Assembly: GCF_003545765.1 (NCBI RefSeq)
Contig: NZ_QXIO01000001.1
Span: 744,001-808,000, forward strand
DNA: 64,000 nt
Reading direction: 5' to 3'
Source: Colwellia sp. RSH04
GTDB lineage: Bacteria > Pseudomonadota > Gammaproteobacteria > Enterobacterales > Alteromonadaceae
Within the stretch, counting starts at the first letter, position 1; every line of letters begins with the position of its first letter. Both the position numbers and the translations under genes were made by a program. Under the pieces are notes generated by a model. The model was given only the letters and a program-made list of their open reading frames with translations. It was not told where the DNA came from and ran no database searches. This document shows positions 39,256-48,595 of the stretch, piece by piece.

Positions 39256-39930
39256 ATGCTTAATTGGGCAGAAATTTCAACCGTGCTTATTGATATGGAC
39301 GGTACTATCCTTGATTTACATTTTGATAACCACTTTTGGTTAGAACACTTACCCATGCGATATAGCGAAAAAATGTCTATAAGCGTCGAGCAAGCAAAAG
39401 ATGAATTAAAATCAGATTATCAATCAGTTATTGGCACAATTGAATGGTATTGCTTGGATTATTGGCAAGAAAAAACGCAATTGCCTATCAAAACGCTTAA
39501 ACGCGAGATACAACATTTAATACAATTAAGAGAAGATGCTCACGACTTTTTAGTGGCCTTAAAAGACAGCGGTAGAGAAGTTATTTTGGTCACTAACGCT
39601 CACCCTGATGCATTATCACTAAAAGTAGAACGAACACGGTTAGATAAGTATTTTGATGTGCTGTATTCAACCCATGAATTTGGCGCAACCAAAGAATCAC
39701 AACAGTTATGGCAACGACTACAAACCAAGCAAGGTTTTGACACGAATAGAACATTATTCATTGATGATAGTGTTAATATACTCGCTTCAGCGCAACGGTT
39801 TGGCATTAAGCACTTACTTGCTGTCGCAAACCCAGACAGTAAAAAAGCCGATAATATTATTACCGACTTTCCTGCAACAACTAACTTTTATGAGTTTGTA
39901 AAAGATATACTCGCGACACCGATGATATAA
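39256..39930 (+). CDS. yrfG: HAD-family GMP/IMP nucleotidase YrfG
   Basis: 224 residues. VLIDMDGTILDLHFDNHFWLEHLP (HAD motif I, nucleophile Asp; here DMDGT), VILVTNAH (motif II) and LFIDDSVNILASAQRFG (motif IV) give a complete active site. Related to E. coli YrfG, a purine nucleotide 5'-phosphatase. The nudE-yrfG-hslR neighbourhood is kept in enteric bacteria, but here the gsp operon lies between yrfG and hslR. A TATAAT at 39218-39223 could be its -10. Confidence 0.92.
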   Translation: MLNWAEISTVLIDMDGTILDLHFDNHFWLEHLPMRYSEKMSISVEQAKDELKSDYQSVIGTIEWYCLDYWQEKTQLPIKTLKREIQHLIQLREDAHDFLVALKDSGREVILVTNAHPDALSLKVERTRLDKYFDVLYSTHEFGATKESQQLWQRLQTKQGFDTNRTLFIDDSVNILASAQRFGIKHLLAVANPDSKKADNIITDFPATTNFYEFVKDILATPMI

Positions 39931-39978
39931 AATACTACAACATAAATAGCTATCGATGAAAAGTTATGTGTTTTAGCG

Positions 39979-40731
39979 TTAAAAACTCAAGCGGTATCGA
40001 CCTTCATTGTCTGCTCTACCAATAAAAGGTAGTGCTTGCTTCAATTCTGCAGGGAATTTATTCCCTGGCAATAAATGACCTTGTCCTGAAATAGCACCTT
40101 GACCTTGAATATAAGCACTAAAAGTTAATCCTAAATCATTTTTAGGATCAACCGTTATTGAGATAGCTTTATTTTCGCAGCCAATAGTGGCAGCCAATTG
40201 ATTAAGTTTAATATTTTGCTCTAAAGCGATAACCCCAGCACTTTGCCATGTAATATTACCTTGTGCTTGCAAACAAGCATTATTATTGGCTAAATCAATA
40301 ATCATCTCTGAAAGAATCACTTCAACATCGCCTTTAGCTGTTAAAGGCAAAGGCAAACTAACCTGCTGAGCAATAACATTTGCTTTAACTAATACATCAA
40401 CGTTAGTTAGCAACAAACGCTCTTGAGAAATATCAACGGTTAATATTCCTTCTGGCCCTGCAATTAATGGGTTCCCAAACGTGACCGTTACACTTGGTGA
40501 TAAAGTCAACAATGACCAAAAACTTAAACGTGCATTAACTTGGTTTAGGGTAGTATCAGCAATGATTGCTTGCTCAACATCCATATTCCAAACAGTGCCT
40601 GAGACACTAGAAAGGCTTATGTTTTTAGGTAACTTTACTTGCCCTAAAACAAAAGTTGCTGGCATTGAGGCCAATAAAAATGTTAGGAATAAGCATAAAA
40701 ACAATGCGCCATAGCTAAAGTACTTCTTCAT
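39979..40731 (-). CDS. gspN: Type II secretion protein GspN
   Basis: 250 residues with an N-terminal membrane anchor (about 5-27) and a periplasmic beta-rich body. VSGTVWNMDVEQAIIADTTLNQV near the N-terminus and GPEGILTVDIS fit GspN, an accessory part of the secretion system that is absent from some systems. Last gene of the gsp operon, with 50 bp between gspM and gspN. No obvious terminator follows. Confidence 0.88.
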   Translation of the reverse strand: MKKYFSYGALFLCLFLTFLLASMPATFVLGQVKLPKNISLSSVSGTVWNMDVEQAIIADTTLNQVNARLSFWSLLTLSPSVTVTFGNPLIAGPEGILTVDISQERLLLTNVDVLVKANVIAQQVSLPLPLTAKGDVEVILSEMIIDLANNNACLQAQGNITWQSAGVIALEQNIKLNQLAATIGCENKAISITVDPKNDLGLTFSAYIQGQGAISGQGHLLPGNKFPAELKQALPFIGRADNEGRYRLSF

Positions 40732-40781
40732 GAAAAATCTCTAATTTAATAATTTACTATTGGGTTTCAGTAACCTGCCCA

Positions 40782-41252
40782 TTATCGCTTTGCTAACTGC
40801 AATCGTCTTACTTTAACTTCACCAGCGCGTTCACCTTTAGATAAATCAATCGACTTAACTTGTAGACCTTCATTATTAGCTAAGTGTTCTAACCAAAATA
40901 ACAGTTGAGTAAATGGCGCACTATCTATCCACACTTGTAAATCGTCACCTTGAGGTTGCATACGAGTGATAGTAATTTGATGCCCGTTAGCACTACGATT
41001 AATAATACTTGATAAGCTCCCACTACTCTTTTTACCTGAGTTATTTTTTTTCGCATTTTGATAATGCTGAGTATTTTCTTGTACCCACGTTAATAAACTT
41101 TGCTGCCTTTTCAATTTACTTTGAGATTGCAATAAACTGTCATTCAACGGCTGCCATATCAGGCTATAAATAATAAATACTAATACTGCAAAACCCATCG
41201 TAGCGACTAAACGCTGCTCTCTAATATTTAATTGCTGCCACCAAGCCTTCAT
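40782..41252 (-). CDS. gspM: Type II secretion inner-membrane protein GspM
   Basis: 156 residues: short cytoplasmic start MKAWWQQLNIREQRLV, one membrane helix (about 17-35) and a periplasmic coil plus ferredoxin-like domain. The N-terminal W(W/x)xxLxxREQRL pattern is typical. GspM binds GspL and stabilises the inner-membrane platform. It starts on the last base of gspL. Confidence 0.9.
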   Translation of the reverse strand: MKAWWQQLNIREQRLVATMGFAVLVFIIYSLIWQPLNDSLLQSQSKLKRQQSLLTWVQENTQHYQNAKKNNSGKKSSGSLSSIINRSANGHQITITRMQPQGDDLQVWIDSAPFTQLLFWLEHLANNEGLQVKSIDLSKGERAGEVKVRRLQLAKR

Positions 41253-42523
41253 TAGTTTCCACCTCTAGTGTTTGAATTAGACTGACGAGAGCGTTTGTTG
41301 ACAATACTAAACGACCCACTAACTTTATCACCTTGGTTATTTTGAGCGCCTTGTTTAATAGAAAGCCCTGTTTTTTCCAACGCTGCTTTAAATTGTTCAA
41401 AATGCTGATAACTGTCAGCTAATGCTTGAATTCGCAACTCTTGTCTTTTGCCATCAAATTTTAAAGAGTTAGGCTTCAATTGAGAAACTTGAGTAAAAGC
41501 AGGTTGTACTTTAGCTAGCATCGCTAAAAAACCTTCACTGTCATTTGCTCCACCTAATTGAGCCAGTTTTTGATTCAGCTGAGACTTAATTGTAGAGACC
41601 CTAACACGTTTTGTTTTTGGAAAAGCTTTCTTGTAACTATCAACAATGGCTTGTTCAGTATTAGCAACTTGGCTATTCAGTTGCCATAGCTGTGTGCCCT
41701 TGTAAGCAAAAGTAAGTAATACCGCGCATACCGCCATTGCAGCGACCGACATCCAGTGTTTGAATGCCATGCTATGCTCACTTTTAACTTTGTAGTCACC
41801 TTGAAGTAAGTTAAATGTAGACTGTGAATAATGCTTTGCTAACAAAGCTAACGGTAATTCTTCTGGCATTGCATTAATCGTTAACTTTTCAGTGTGCGCA
41901 AGTGGAGAGTATGCGGCAATATGAATGCTCTCTTCTTCACTGTCATCAACATGTAAACTGTGACACTGTAATTGCCAAGTCATAGCATCAAGAGTAAAGC
42001 CTTGCCAAGCGCCTTGTCTAACAATTACCTGCGTATCATCGCTTTGCTCTAAAGCAATGGCACTCCATTGCTCCGCTAATAATGGCATCGCTAATACTTC
42101 AGGTAGCATTGACTTGGTATTGATGTTTGCATCAACTAACCAAGATTTCCATGCTTGCATCTGTTCATGAGCGACTATCGCGGTATAGCAGTTATGACCT
42201 TGTTCATCTGCAGGTAAGTCAGCGTAAGCGAAAAATAATTCTTCAACATCTTGTGCAAGATCTTCTTCAAGCATATACGGAACAGCTAATTTAACTGCGC
42301 GTTGTGACTTACCAGGCACGGTCAAACGTTTTAATACAACATCGCAACTAGGCACAAGCACATTGACTTGGCGCTGACGGGCCTTTTCAGATAAATCATT
42401 TAATTGCTCAGCACTTTTTAATTCTCCGCTGGCAATAATTTCTTCGCCATTATCAGACAATATGAGCCAATGAACGACTGCTTGTTTTTTACTGCCAAGG
42501 CGGATGTATAATGTTTCTGCCAC
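41252..42523 (-). CDS. gspL: Type II secretion inner-membrane protein GspL
   Basis: 423 residues. An actin-like cytoplasmic domain (about 1-240, with VNVLVPSCDVVLKRLTVPGK and VPYMLEEDLAQDVEELFFAY) recruits the ATPase GspE. A membrane helix lies at about 258-275, then a periplasmic ferredoxin-like domain. Overlaps its neighbours gspK and gspM by one base each. Confidence 0.93.
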   Translation of the reverse strand: MAETLYIRLGSKKQAVVHWLILSDNGEEIIASGELKSAEQLNDLSEKARQRQVNVLVPSCDVVLKRLTVPGKSQRAVKLAVPYMLEEDLAQDVEELFFAYADLPADEQGHNCYTAIVAHEQMQAWKSWLVDANINTKSMLPEVLAMPLLAEQWSAIALEQSDDTQVIVRQGAWQGFTLDAMTWQLQCHSLHVDDSEEESIHIAAYSPLAHTEKLTINAMPEELPLALLAKHYSQSTFNLLQGDYKVKSEHSMAFKHWMSVAAMAVCAVLLTFAYKGTQLWQLNSQVANTEQAIVDSYKKAFPKTKRVRVSTIKSQLNQKLAQLGGANDSEGFLAMLAKVQPAFTQVSQLKPNSLKFDGKRQELRIQALADSYQHFEQFKAALEKTGLSIKQGAQNNQGDKVSGSFSIVNKRSRQSNSNTRGGN

Positions 42524-43599
42524 TAGTTTTGTCCTATGGTACGACTTATTATATTTATTTGCTGATCATCAGTAACTTGCATTACAGAATTCAACGTAAA
42601 ATAGCTATTATTAAAACTGGTTTTCGCTCTTAGTTTAAAGTAATCACTATCAACAACAAACTGCTTTTTTTGTTCTTCAGAGAGCTTTATTTTATTCAGC
42701 TCGGGTAAATTGTAAAAATCTTCCAAACTTTCAAAACCTTCTTCGCCTCGAGCCGATAATATTTGCTGTGCGTCATCAATGCTAGAAGATAATAAAGCCT
42801 GCAATAACTCAGGTTGTTCTGCTGAGAGTGTATTAATATTAATCTTATGTAAATTAGTATTCTCTAGCACACAAACATAAGGTTTTAACGCGGTAATAAC
42901 CTGCGGAGTAAAATGCTCTATAACTCTCAACTCACTAACACTTGCTAAGTAATTATTTGCTGCTAAGTAAGGGAACTCTCTTGAGGCGTAGTCGTCGTCT
43001 TCTGCACCACTTGTACCCGTTATAAAACCATCGGCATCTAACCAATCTGTTAATGCGTCTGTCATTGACTCAGCTTCAAATTCACCAATACCATCTACGT
43101 TTAATGAAACAATTAATTCCTTTAAAATATTTTTCGTGTTGACAGCTTTTTTACCGTCGTTTGTACCATCACTATTGCCATTATTATTGGCACCCGAGCC
43201 ACTATCTTTACGGTTATCATCTGAATTATTATCACTCGCGTTATTAGACCCTGACTTATCAGAGGCTAACGCATTTAAATTAAAGCAGCTTTGCAAATCC
43301 GTTATTTGACCTGATATTTCACCGTATTCAACAGGGTATGTTGTTTCTTCCTGTGCCCATATTTGCCCTAAGTGAGTCACATCTTTATCATCTTTGAAAG
43401 CAGTGATTAGCACGCGCTTAGTAAACTCTTCAGCGCCCATAGCATACCAATAGGCTTGTTGATTAGTACTTATATTAACGCTACGTTGCATTTGCATTTG
43501 TAAACGAGTCGTCATCTGCGCGGCAATAATAGCCGCCAAAGCGACAATGAGCATCACGGTAATCAAAGCAACGCCTTGTTGTTTATGTTTACCGATCAT
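42523..43599 (-). CDS. gspK: Type II secretion minor pseudopilin GspK
   Basis: 358 residues. The prepilin leader KHKQQG is followed by VALITVMLIVALAAIIAAQM, cleaved after Gly by the prepilin peptidase. The large globular domain carries the helix-hairpin DALTDWLDADG and INTLSAEQPELLQALL. GspK caps the pseudopilus tip with GspI and GspJ. An Asn/Asp/Ser/Gly-rich linker of about 35 residues (about 110-148) inserted near the start of the globular part is unusual. Confidence 0.94.
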   Translation of the reverse strand: MIGKHKQQGVALITVMLIVALAAIIAAQMTTRLQMQMQRSVNISTNQQAYWYAMGAEEFTKRVLITAFKDDKDVTHLGQIWAQEETTYPVEYGEISGQITDLQSCFNLNALASDKSGSNNASDNNSDDNRKDSGSGANNNGNSDGTNDGKKAVNTKNILKELIVSLNVDGIGEFEAESMTDALTDWLDADGFITGTSGAEDDDYASREFPYLAANNYLASVSELRVIEHFTPQVITALKPYVCVLENTNLHKININTLSAEQPELLQALLSSSIDDAQQILSARGEEGFESLEDFYNLPELNKIKLSEEQKKQFVVDSDYFKLRAKTSFNNSYFTLNSVMQVTDDQQINIISRTIGQN

Positions 43600-44251
43600 T
43601 TTGATTTTCTCTAGCTGGCACTGATTCGCCTGCCACTAAAAATTGGCGACGAATCAAACCAAAGTCTTGAGTATCAATTTCAATAGCAATAGCTTGTGGT
43701 AATGTTTGCTTAGGCCACTTGTCTTGCCATTCTTTACCATCATAATATTCAAATGACATTCCATCGACTGCGCTGATTAATGGCCGTACCTTTGGCTCTT
43801 CACCGACAACAGCATCAACAAAGTTATAATGCAAACGTTCAAAAGTCTCATCTCTTAAACGATAAGCAACAGCTTGTAATTCACTACGAGGTAGCAACAT
43901 CCCTGGGTTTGTCCAACCATGGCGAACAAAAGCCAAGGCTTGTTCATTATCTAAAAAACTTTCTTCAGCGGTTTGCAAATATTGCTTACTTGGTGACTCG
44001 CCGTTAATTCTTATGGAACGACGAGCCAGTTGGTTTAAGTCTCTCTCCACAAGGATAAAAGCTCGCTGTAACTCATTTTGTCTCTCGCTACGTAATTTTG
44101 ATGTTTCATCGCCTCGTTGCACGGTATCAAAAATAGTAAAGCTTGCTAAACCCACTACAGCAAAAATAGCGATGGCTATTAACACTTCGAGCAAAGTAAA
44201 ACCTTGCCCTCGCTTCATATTGTTTATTACACCGCCAATAACCCTATTCAT
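43589..44251 (-). CDS. gspJ: Type II secretion minor pseudopilin GspJ
   Basis: 220 residues. The prepilin motif is KRGQGFTLLEVLIAIAIFAVVG, with cleavage after the Gly and the conserved Glu at +5. Two starts are possible: the ATG that overlaps the gspI stop (TAATG, used here) or an ATG 11 codons later, which gives the short leader MKRGQG usual in the family. GspJ forms the tip complex with GspI and GspK. Confidence 0.93.
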   Translation of the reverse strand: MNRVIGGVINNMKRGQGFTLLEVLIAIAIFAVVGLASFTIFDTVQRGDETSKLRSERQNELQRAFILVERDLNQLARRSIRINGESPSKQYLQTAEESFLDNEQALAFVRHGWTNPGMLLPRSELQAVAYRLRDETFERLHYNFVDAVVGEEPKVRPLISAVDGMSFEYYDGKEWQDKWPKQTLPQAIAIEIDTQDFGLIRRQFLVAGESVPARENQNDR

Positions 44252-44637
44252 TAAGGTTTATCCTGAGCTACATAGGTCATAATACTTGTTACTGGAAATT
44301 CATCATCTTCTTTAGCTCGCACTTCCATCACTAAGGCACGCATTTCATTATTCGCGGTTTTAATCACTTTTTGCTGCCAATACCACGTGCGACTCGCTAA
44401 CTCTACTTCGCCTTTCTTATTATTTTTAGGCGGCCAAGTTGTATCTAGTTTTGCCGCAACCATTTGATTTGATGCGACCCAATTAGCAAACATTTTCTCA
44501 TCTAGATGACTAATATGACGATAGTTATTATCTGCTGCACCTAATAATGCAACACCTGCAATAGCAAATATAGCCATCGCTAACATTACCTCAATTAATG
44601 TAAACCCTCGCAACAGGTTAAGCGAATTACTCTTCAT
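44251..44637 (-). CDS. gspI: Type II secretion minor pseudopilin GspI
   Basis: 128 residues. Leader MKSNSLNLLRG followed by FTLIEVMLAMAIFAIAGVALL (cleavage after Gly, Glu at +5). The short globular part with WVASNQMVAAKLDTTWPP is characteristic of GspI, which nucleates the pseudopilus tip. Overlaps gspH by 11 bp and gspJ by one base. Confidence 0.94.
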   Translation of the reverse strand: MKSNSLNLLRGFTLIEVMLAMAIFAIAGVALLGAADNNYRHISHLDEKMFANWVASNQMVAAKLDTTWPPKNNKKGEVELASRTWYWQQKVIKTANNEMRALVMEVRAKEDDEFPVTSIMTYVAQDKP

Positions 44638-45247
44638 CTAACGTAGGCCCTTCTATGGTAAGGGGAATACTGTATAGTCCGCTAACACGATAGGCTAAAT
44701 CATCAACATCATTGATAAGGGATGCTTCTTCGTTATAGGAAAAAGTTAAACTAAATGGCGTAATGTCACCGCCTGAAAGTATATAAACTTGAGGGATGAG
44801 TTTTTTTTCTTTCTCATCTTTTTCTCTAGCAGAGAAGTCATCTTCATCTTTTTCTTGAATAATACTTGAATCAAAAAGGAGTGGTTCTTCTATAGGTAAG
44901 TCATCAAGTTGCAAGCTCATTTCAACTTGTGATGGCAGTTGTCCTTTCGTTAACCAATCTTGTTCAGCTATTTCAGACCACTTCACCCCGTCGTACCCTA
45001 AAAACTGATAGTTATCTTCATTAATAACCAAGCCTAATTCAATATTATTCAGCATTCCATAATCTGCGGCTGTTTCAAAAATAGCAGCAAATTGATAACT
45101 ACTTTTTTTGAGTACGTCCTCTGGTCTTTCGCCAAAAAAATTAAATTGGATAGAACTCGCAATGATACCAATAAGTACCACAACAACCATCACTTCAATT
45201 AAAGTGAAGCCTTTATTTTTGTTGAGTATTCTATTAACGGTTAACAT
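44627..45247 (-). CDS. gspH: Type II secretion minor pseudopilin GspH
   Basis: 206 residues. Leader MLTVNRILNKNKG, then FTLIEVMVVVVLIGIIASSI. The globular beta domain contains LGLVINEDNYQFLGYDGVKW. It is longer than many GspH because of a Glu/Asp/Lys-rich loop at about 130-150 (EKDEDDFSAREKDEKEKK). GspH sits between the major pseudopilin and the tip complex. Confidence 0.9.
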   Translation of the reverse strand: MLTVNRILNKNKGFTLIEVMVVVVLIGIIASSIQFNFFGERPEDVLKKSSYQFAAIFETAADYGMLNNIELGLVINEDNYQFLGYDGVKWSEIAEQDWLTKGQLPSQVEMSLQLDDLPIEEPLLFDSSIIQEKDEDDFSAREKDEKEKKLIPQVYILSGGDITPFSLTFSYNEEASLINDVDDLAYRVSGLYSIPLTIEGPTLDEE

Positions 45248-45291
45248 AGAGTTAAAGCTAGCAGCCTAAATAATTAGGCTGCGTAAGAAGC

Positions 45292-45723
45292 TTACTGGTA
45301 ATCCGCTAAATTCCAGTTACCAATATCATCTTCTGTTCCTGCTTCACCATCAGGTCCCACAGAAAACACATCCATTTTACTTTGCTCACCCGGATTTAAT
45401 AATACGTATTCATTTCCCCAAGGATCTTTAGGTAAACGCTTTATATAACCATCTTCAGGAAAACGACGTGGTAATGGCTCAATATCTGTTTGAACAACTA
45501 ATGCCTCTAAGCCTTGTTCTGTAGTAGGATAGTCGTAATTATCCATTTTATATAAACTTAACGATGTTTCTAAAGCAGTAACATCTGACACCGCTTTTTG
45601 CATATTTGCTCGCTCTTGGCTACCCATTAAGTTAGGTACGACCATACTGGCTAAAATGCCTAAAATTACGATAACTACCATAACCTCAAGTAAGGTAAAA
45701 CCTTGGTTAGTTGATTTATTCAT
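45292..45723 (-). CDS. gspG: Type II secretion major pseudopilin GspG
   Basis: 143 residues, the expected size. Leader MNKSTNQG, then FTLLEVMVVIVILGILASMVVPNLM (read in parts). TEQGLEALV and the calcium-loop region LPKDPWGNEYVLLNPG with SVGPDGEAGTEDDIGNW are the diagnostic features of GspG. It polymerises into the pseudopilus that pushes substrates through the secretin. Confidence 0.97.
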   Translation of the reverse strand: MNKSTNQGFTLLEVMVVIVILGILASMVVPNLMGSQERANMQKAVSDVTALETSLSLYKMDNYDYPTTEQGLEALVVQTDIEPLPRRFPEDGYIKRLPKDPWGNEYVLLNPGEQSKMDVFSVGPDGEAGTEDDIGNWNLADYQ

Positions 45724-45780
45724 ATTCTTTTCCTATTTGCGCTGTAAATCTAAAAATTGATTATTTGTTCTTTTAATTAC

Positions 45781-47013
45781 TTAGCCGCCCACTAAAGTGT
45801 TCAGCTGTAAAATTGGTTGTAATATTGCCATAACAATAAATAACACTACGCCTGCCATACCTACCATTAATGCAGGTTCAAAAGCCTTCAATGAAATACT
45901 GACTAAGGCTTCAAACTCTCTATCTTGGTTATCAGCCGCTCTACCAAGCATATGCTCTAACTGACCACTTTTTTCACCGCTGGCTATCATATGAAGCATC
46001 ATAGGTGGAAAAAGTTTGGTTTGTTCTAAAGAAACACGCAAACTCGCACCTTCTCTAACTTTATCAGCCGCTGATTTTACTTCTTGCTTCATAAACAAGT
46101 TATCAAGCACTTCACCTGAAATCCTCATACTTTCCAGTAAAGGTACGGCGCTTGCGGTTAATATACTTAACGTTCGTGCAAACCTTGCCGTATTAACGCC
46201 ACGAGCCACTTTACCTATTCCGGGAATTTTTAACACTTTCTGATGAAAAGCTAACTTAAAGGTGGGCTTTTTCATTAACTGAGAAAAAACAAGCATCGCT
46301 AACGCAATCAGAATCACAATAAACAAACCATAATCTCTTAGGAAATCACTACTTGCGATCAAAAACTGGGTTGTTGAGGGTAAATTTTCACCCATATGTT
46401 CAAATTGACCGACAATTTTTGGCACAACCGCTGTTAGTAACACCGCAATAACACCGACGGCTACAACGGTCATAATAATAGGATAAACAAGTGCTTGAAT
46501 AAGTTGCGAGCGCATCTGTTGACGCTGCTCGGTGTAATCAGCTAAACGGTTTAATACTTTATCTAAATGACCTGACTTTTCACCCGCAGCAACCATAGCA
46601 CGATATAATCGATTAAATATTTTAGGGTATTCGGCCATACTTTCCGCTAAGCCATAACCTTCGGTAACTTTACTACGCACCCCCATAATCATACTTTTAA
46701 TACGATTGTTATCACATTGCTCAGCAACAGCTATCAATGACTCTTCAAGTGGTAAGCCTGACTCTACTAATGTTGCCAACTGACGGGTAATTAACGCTAA
46801 ATCAGTCGCAGAGACTTTACCCCCTGAACCTCGAAGTACTGAACTACTTTTACCTGAATCATTTTTACTTTTAGCTAATGTCGCCGTCACTTCTAATGGA
46901 ATTAAACCTTGCTCTCTAAGCAGTGAACGCACTTGCCTTGGAGTATCACCTTCGATAACTCCTTTTTTAGTTTTGCCTTTTTGATCTACGGCTTGATAAT
47001 CAAAAGCTGCCAT
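45781..47013 (-). CDS. gspF: Type II secretion inner-membrane platform protein GspF
   Basis: 410 residues. N-terminal FDYQAVDQKGKTKKGVIEGDT, two cytoplasmic helical repeats and three membrane helices (about 170-195, 222-245 and 375-400). The repeat signature SGEKSGHLDKVLNRLADY and its second copy SGEKSGQLEHMLGRAAD are clear. GspF links the ATPase GspE to pseudopilus assembly. Confidence 0.96.
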   Translation of the reverse strand: MAAFDYQAVDQKGKTKKGVIEGDTPRQVRSLLREQGLIPLEVTATLAKSKNDSGKSSSVLRGSGGKVSATDLALITRQLATLVESGLPLEESLIAVAEQCDNNRIKSMIMGVRSKVTEGYGLAESMAEYPKIFNRLYRAMVAAGEKSGHLDKVLNRLADYTEQRQQMRSQLIQALVYPIIMTVVAVGVIAVLLTAVVPKIVGQFEHMGENLPSTTQFLIASSDFLRDYGLFIVILIALAMLVFSQLMKKPTFKLAFHQKVLKIPGIGKVARGVNTARFARTLSILTASAVPLLESMRISGEVLDNLFMKQEVKSAADKVREGASLRVSLEQTKLFPPMMLHMIASGEKSGQLEHMLGRAADNQDREFEALVSISLKAFEPALMVGMAGVVLFIVMAILQPILQLNTLVGG

Positions 47014-47020
47014 AACCTAC

Positions 47021-48595
47021 CTAGTCTTCACGTGTTACTCGAAGAACTTCTTCAAGGGTTGTTTGACCTAACATGACCTTATCAAAACCATCACGACGTA
47101 TACTTTTATTGTTTTTACGAACAAACTTTTCAATAGCTTGCTCGCCCTGACCGTTATGAATCAACTCACGGACACTATCATCAACTGGCAATAGTTCATG
47201 TATCCCTGTTCTACCTCGATAACCTTTAAAGTTACATTCAGTACAGCCAATTGCGCGATAAATAACCTCGGTAGAGCCCTGCTCTAAACCTAGCAATTCT
47301 CTTTCTTCTTCATCAGGTAAATGACTTTCTCGACAATGCGGGCACAAGGTTCTGACTAAACGTTGAGCTAAAACACCTAATAAGCTCGAAGAGAGTAAGA
47401 AAGGCTCAACCCCCATATCTTCCATACGGGTAATAGCACCAGCAGCGGTATTAGTATGCAATGTCGATAACACCAAGTGACCGGTTAAACTTGCTTGTAC
47501 TGCAATCTGTGCTGTTTCTAAATCACGAATTTCACCTACCATTACAACATCAGGATCTTGACGCAAAATAGCACGTAACCCTCGAGCAAAAGTCATATCA
47601 ACCTTAGTATTGACTTGGGTTTGTCCTATACCTTCAATGGCATACTCAATAGGATCTTCAACAGTAAGGATATTGCGCTCTTTGGCATCGATTTGTGACA
47701 AACCTGCATATAGAGTGGTACTTTTACCTGAGCCTGTTGGCCCAGTCACTAATATAATGCCGTGAGGTTTCTCGATAATTTTTGAAAAGTTCACCCGTAA
47801 GCTGTCAGTCATACCAAGATCTTTCAAATCTAATCGGGCAGCATTTTTATCAAGTAAACGTAACACAACACGTTCGCCATGGCCTGTTGGCATAGTCGAT
47901 ACACGTACATCAACGGCTCTACCACCAATACGTAATGAAATACGACCATCTTGGGGAATACGCTTTTCAGCTATATCTAACTTAGCCATCACTTTAATAC
48001 GAGAGACTAATAATGACGCTAATTTACGGTTTGGTTTAAGTACCTCACGTAACACACCGTCGACACGAAATCGTATTTGCAGCGCATTTTCAAAGGTTTC
48101 TATATGAATATCCGAAGCATTTTCTTTAATGGCTTCACTGAGCATGGCATTAATCAGCTTGATAATTGGCGCATCATCTTCATTTTCAAGCAAATCTTCA
48201 CTTTCTACCATTTCATCGGCTAACGAGTACAAGTCGACTTCGTTACCAATATCTTCCATCATTTGTTGTGCTTCAGAGGAGTCGCGTTGATATACTTCAG
48301 TGAGTAAAAGCTCAAAGGCATCGTCGTTAAGAAAGTCATAATCAAAGTCTGCTTTGAGTAATCGACGTACTTCTAGCACTATATCGAAATTGACATTCGC
48401 AAGACAATGTAATGTAAAAGCAAACTTATGTTGTTCGCTTTCAGCATCATTACGAGTGACTAACACACTATGTCGTTTAGCAAAGGCAAAAGGTAATAGC
48501 CAAGCACCCGCATTTTCATCTAGCTCGGGTTCAACTTCTGCTACTATATTTTCTAAGACTTCCTCATCTGAAAGCGAATCAATATCAACCGTCAT
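47021..48595 (-). CDS. gspE: Type II secretion ATPase GspE
   Basis: 524 residues, cytoplasmic hexameric ATPase. Walker [15 protein letters not shown] (about 287-300), Asp box [11 protein letters not shown], Walker [15 protein letters not shown] and His box [12 protein letters not shown] are all present. A tetracysteine zinc knuckle follows (CPHC about 418, CTEC about 448). The N-terminal domain binds GspL. The start overlaps the gspD stop by one base. Confidence 0.97.
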   Translation of the reverse strand: MTVDIDSLSDEEVLENIVAEVEPELDENAGAWLLPFAFAKRHSVLVTRNDAESEQHKFAFTLHCLANVNFDIVLEVRRLLKADFDYDFLNDDAFELLLTEVYQRDSSEAQQMMEDIGNEVDLYSLADEMVESEDLLENEDDAPIIKLINAMLSEAIKENASDIHIETFENALQIRFRVDGVLREVLKPNRKLASLLVSRIKVMAKLDIAEKRIPQDGRISLRIGGRAVDVRVSTMPTGHGERVVLRLLDKNAARLDLKDLGMTDSLRVNFSKIIEKPHGIILVTGPTGSGKSTTLYAGLSQIDAKERNILTVEDPIEYAIEGIGQTQVNTKVDMTFARGLRAILRQDPDVVMVGEIRDLETAQIAVQASLTGHLVLSTLHTNTAAGAITRMEDMGVEPFLLSSSLLGVLAQRLVRTLCPHCRESHLPDEEERELLGLEQGSTEVIYRAIGCTECNFKGYRGRTGIHELLPVDDSVRELIHNGQGEQAIEKFVRKNNKSIRRDGFDKVMLGQTTLEEVLRVTRED

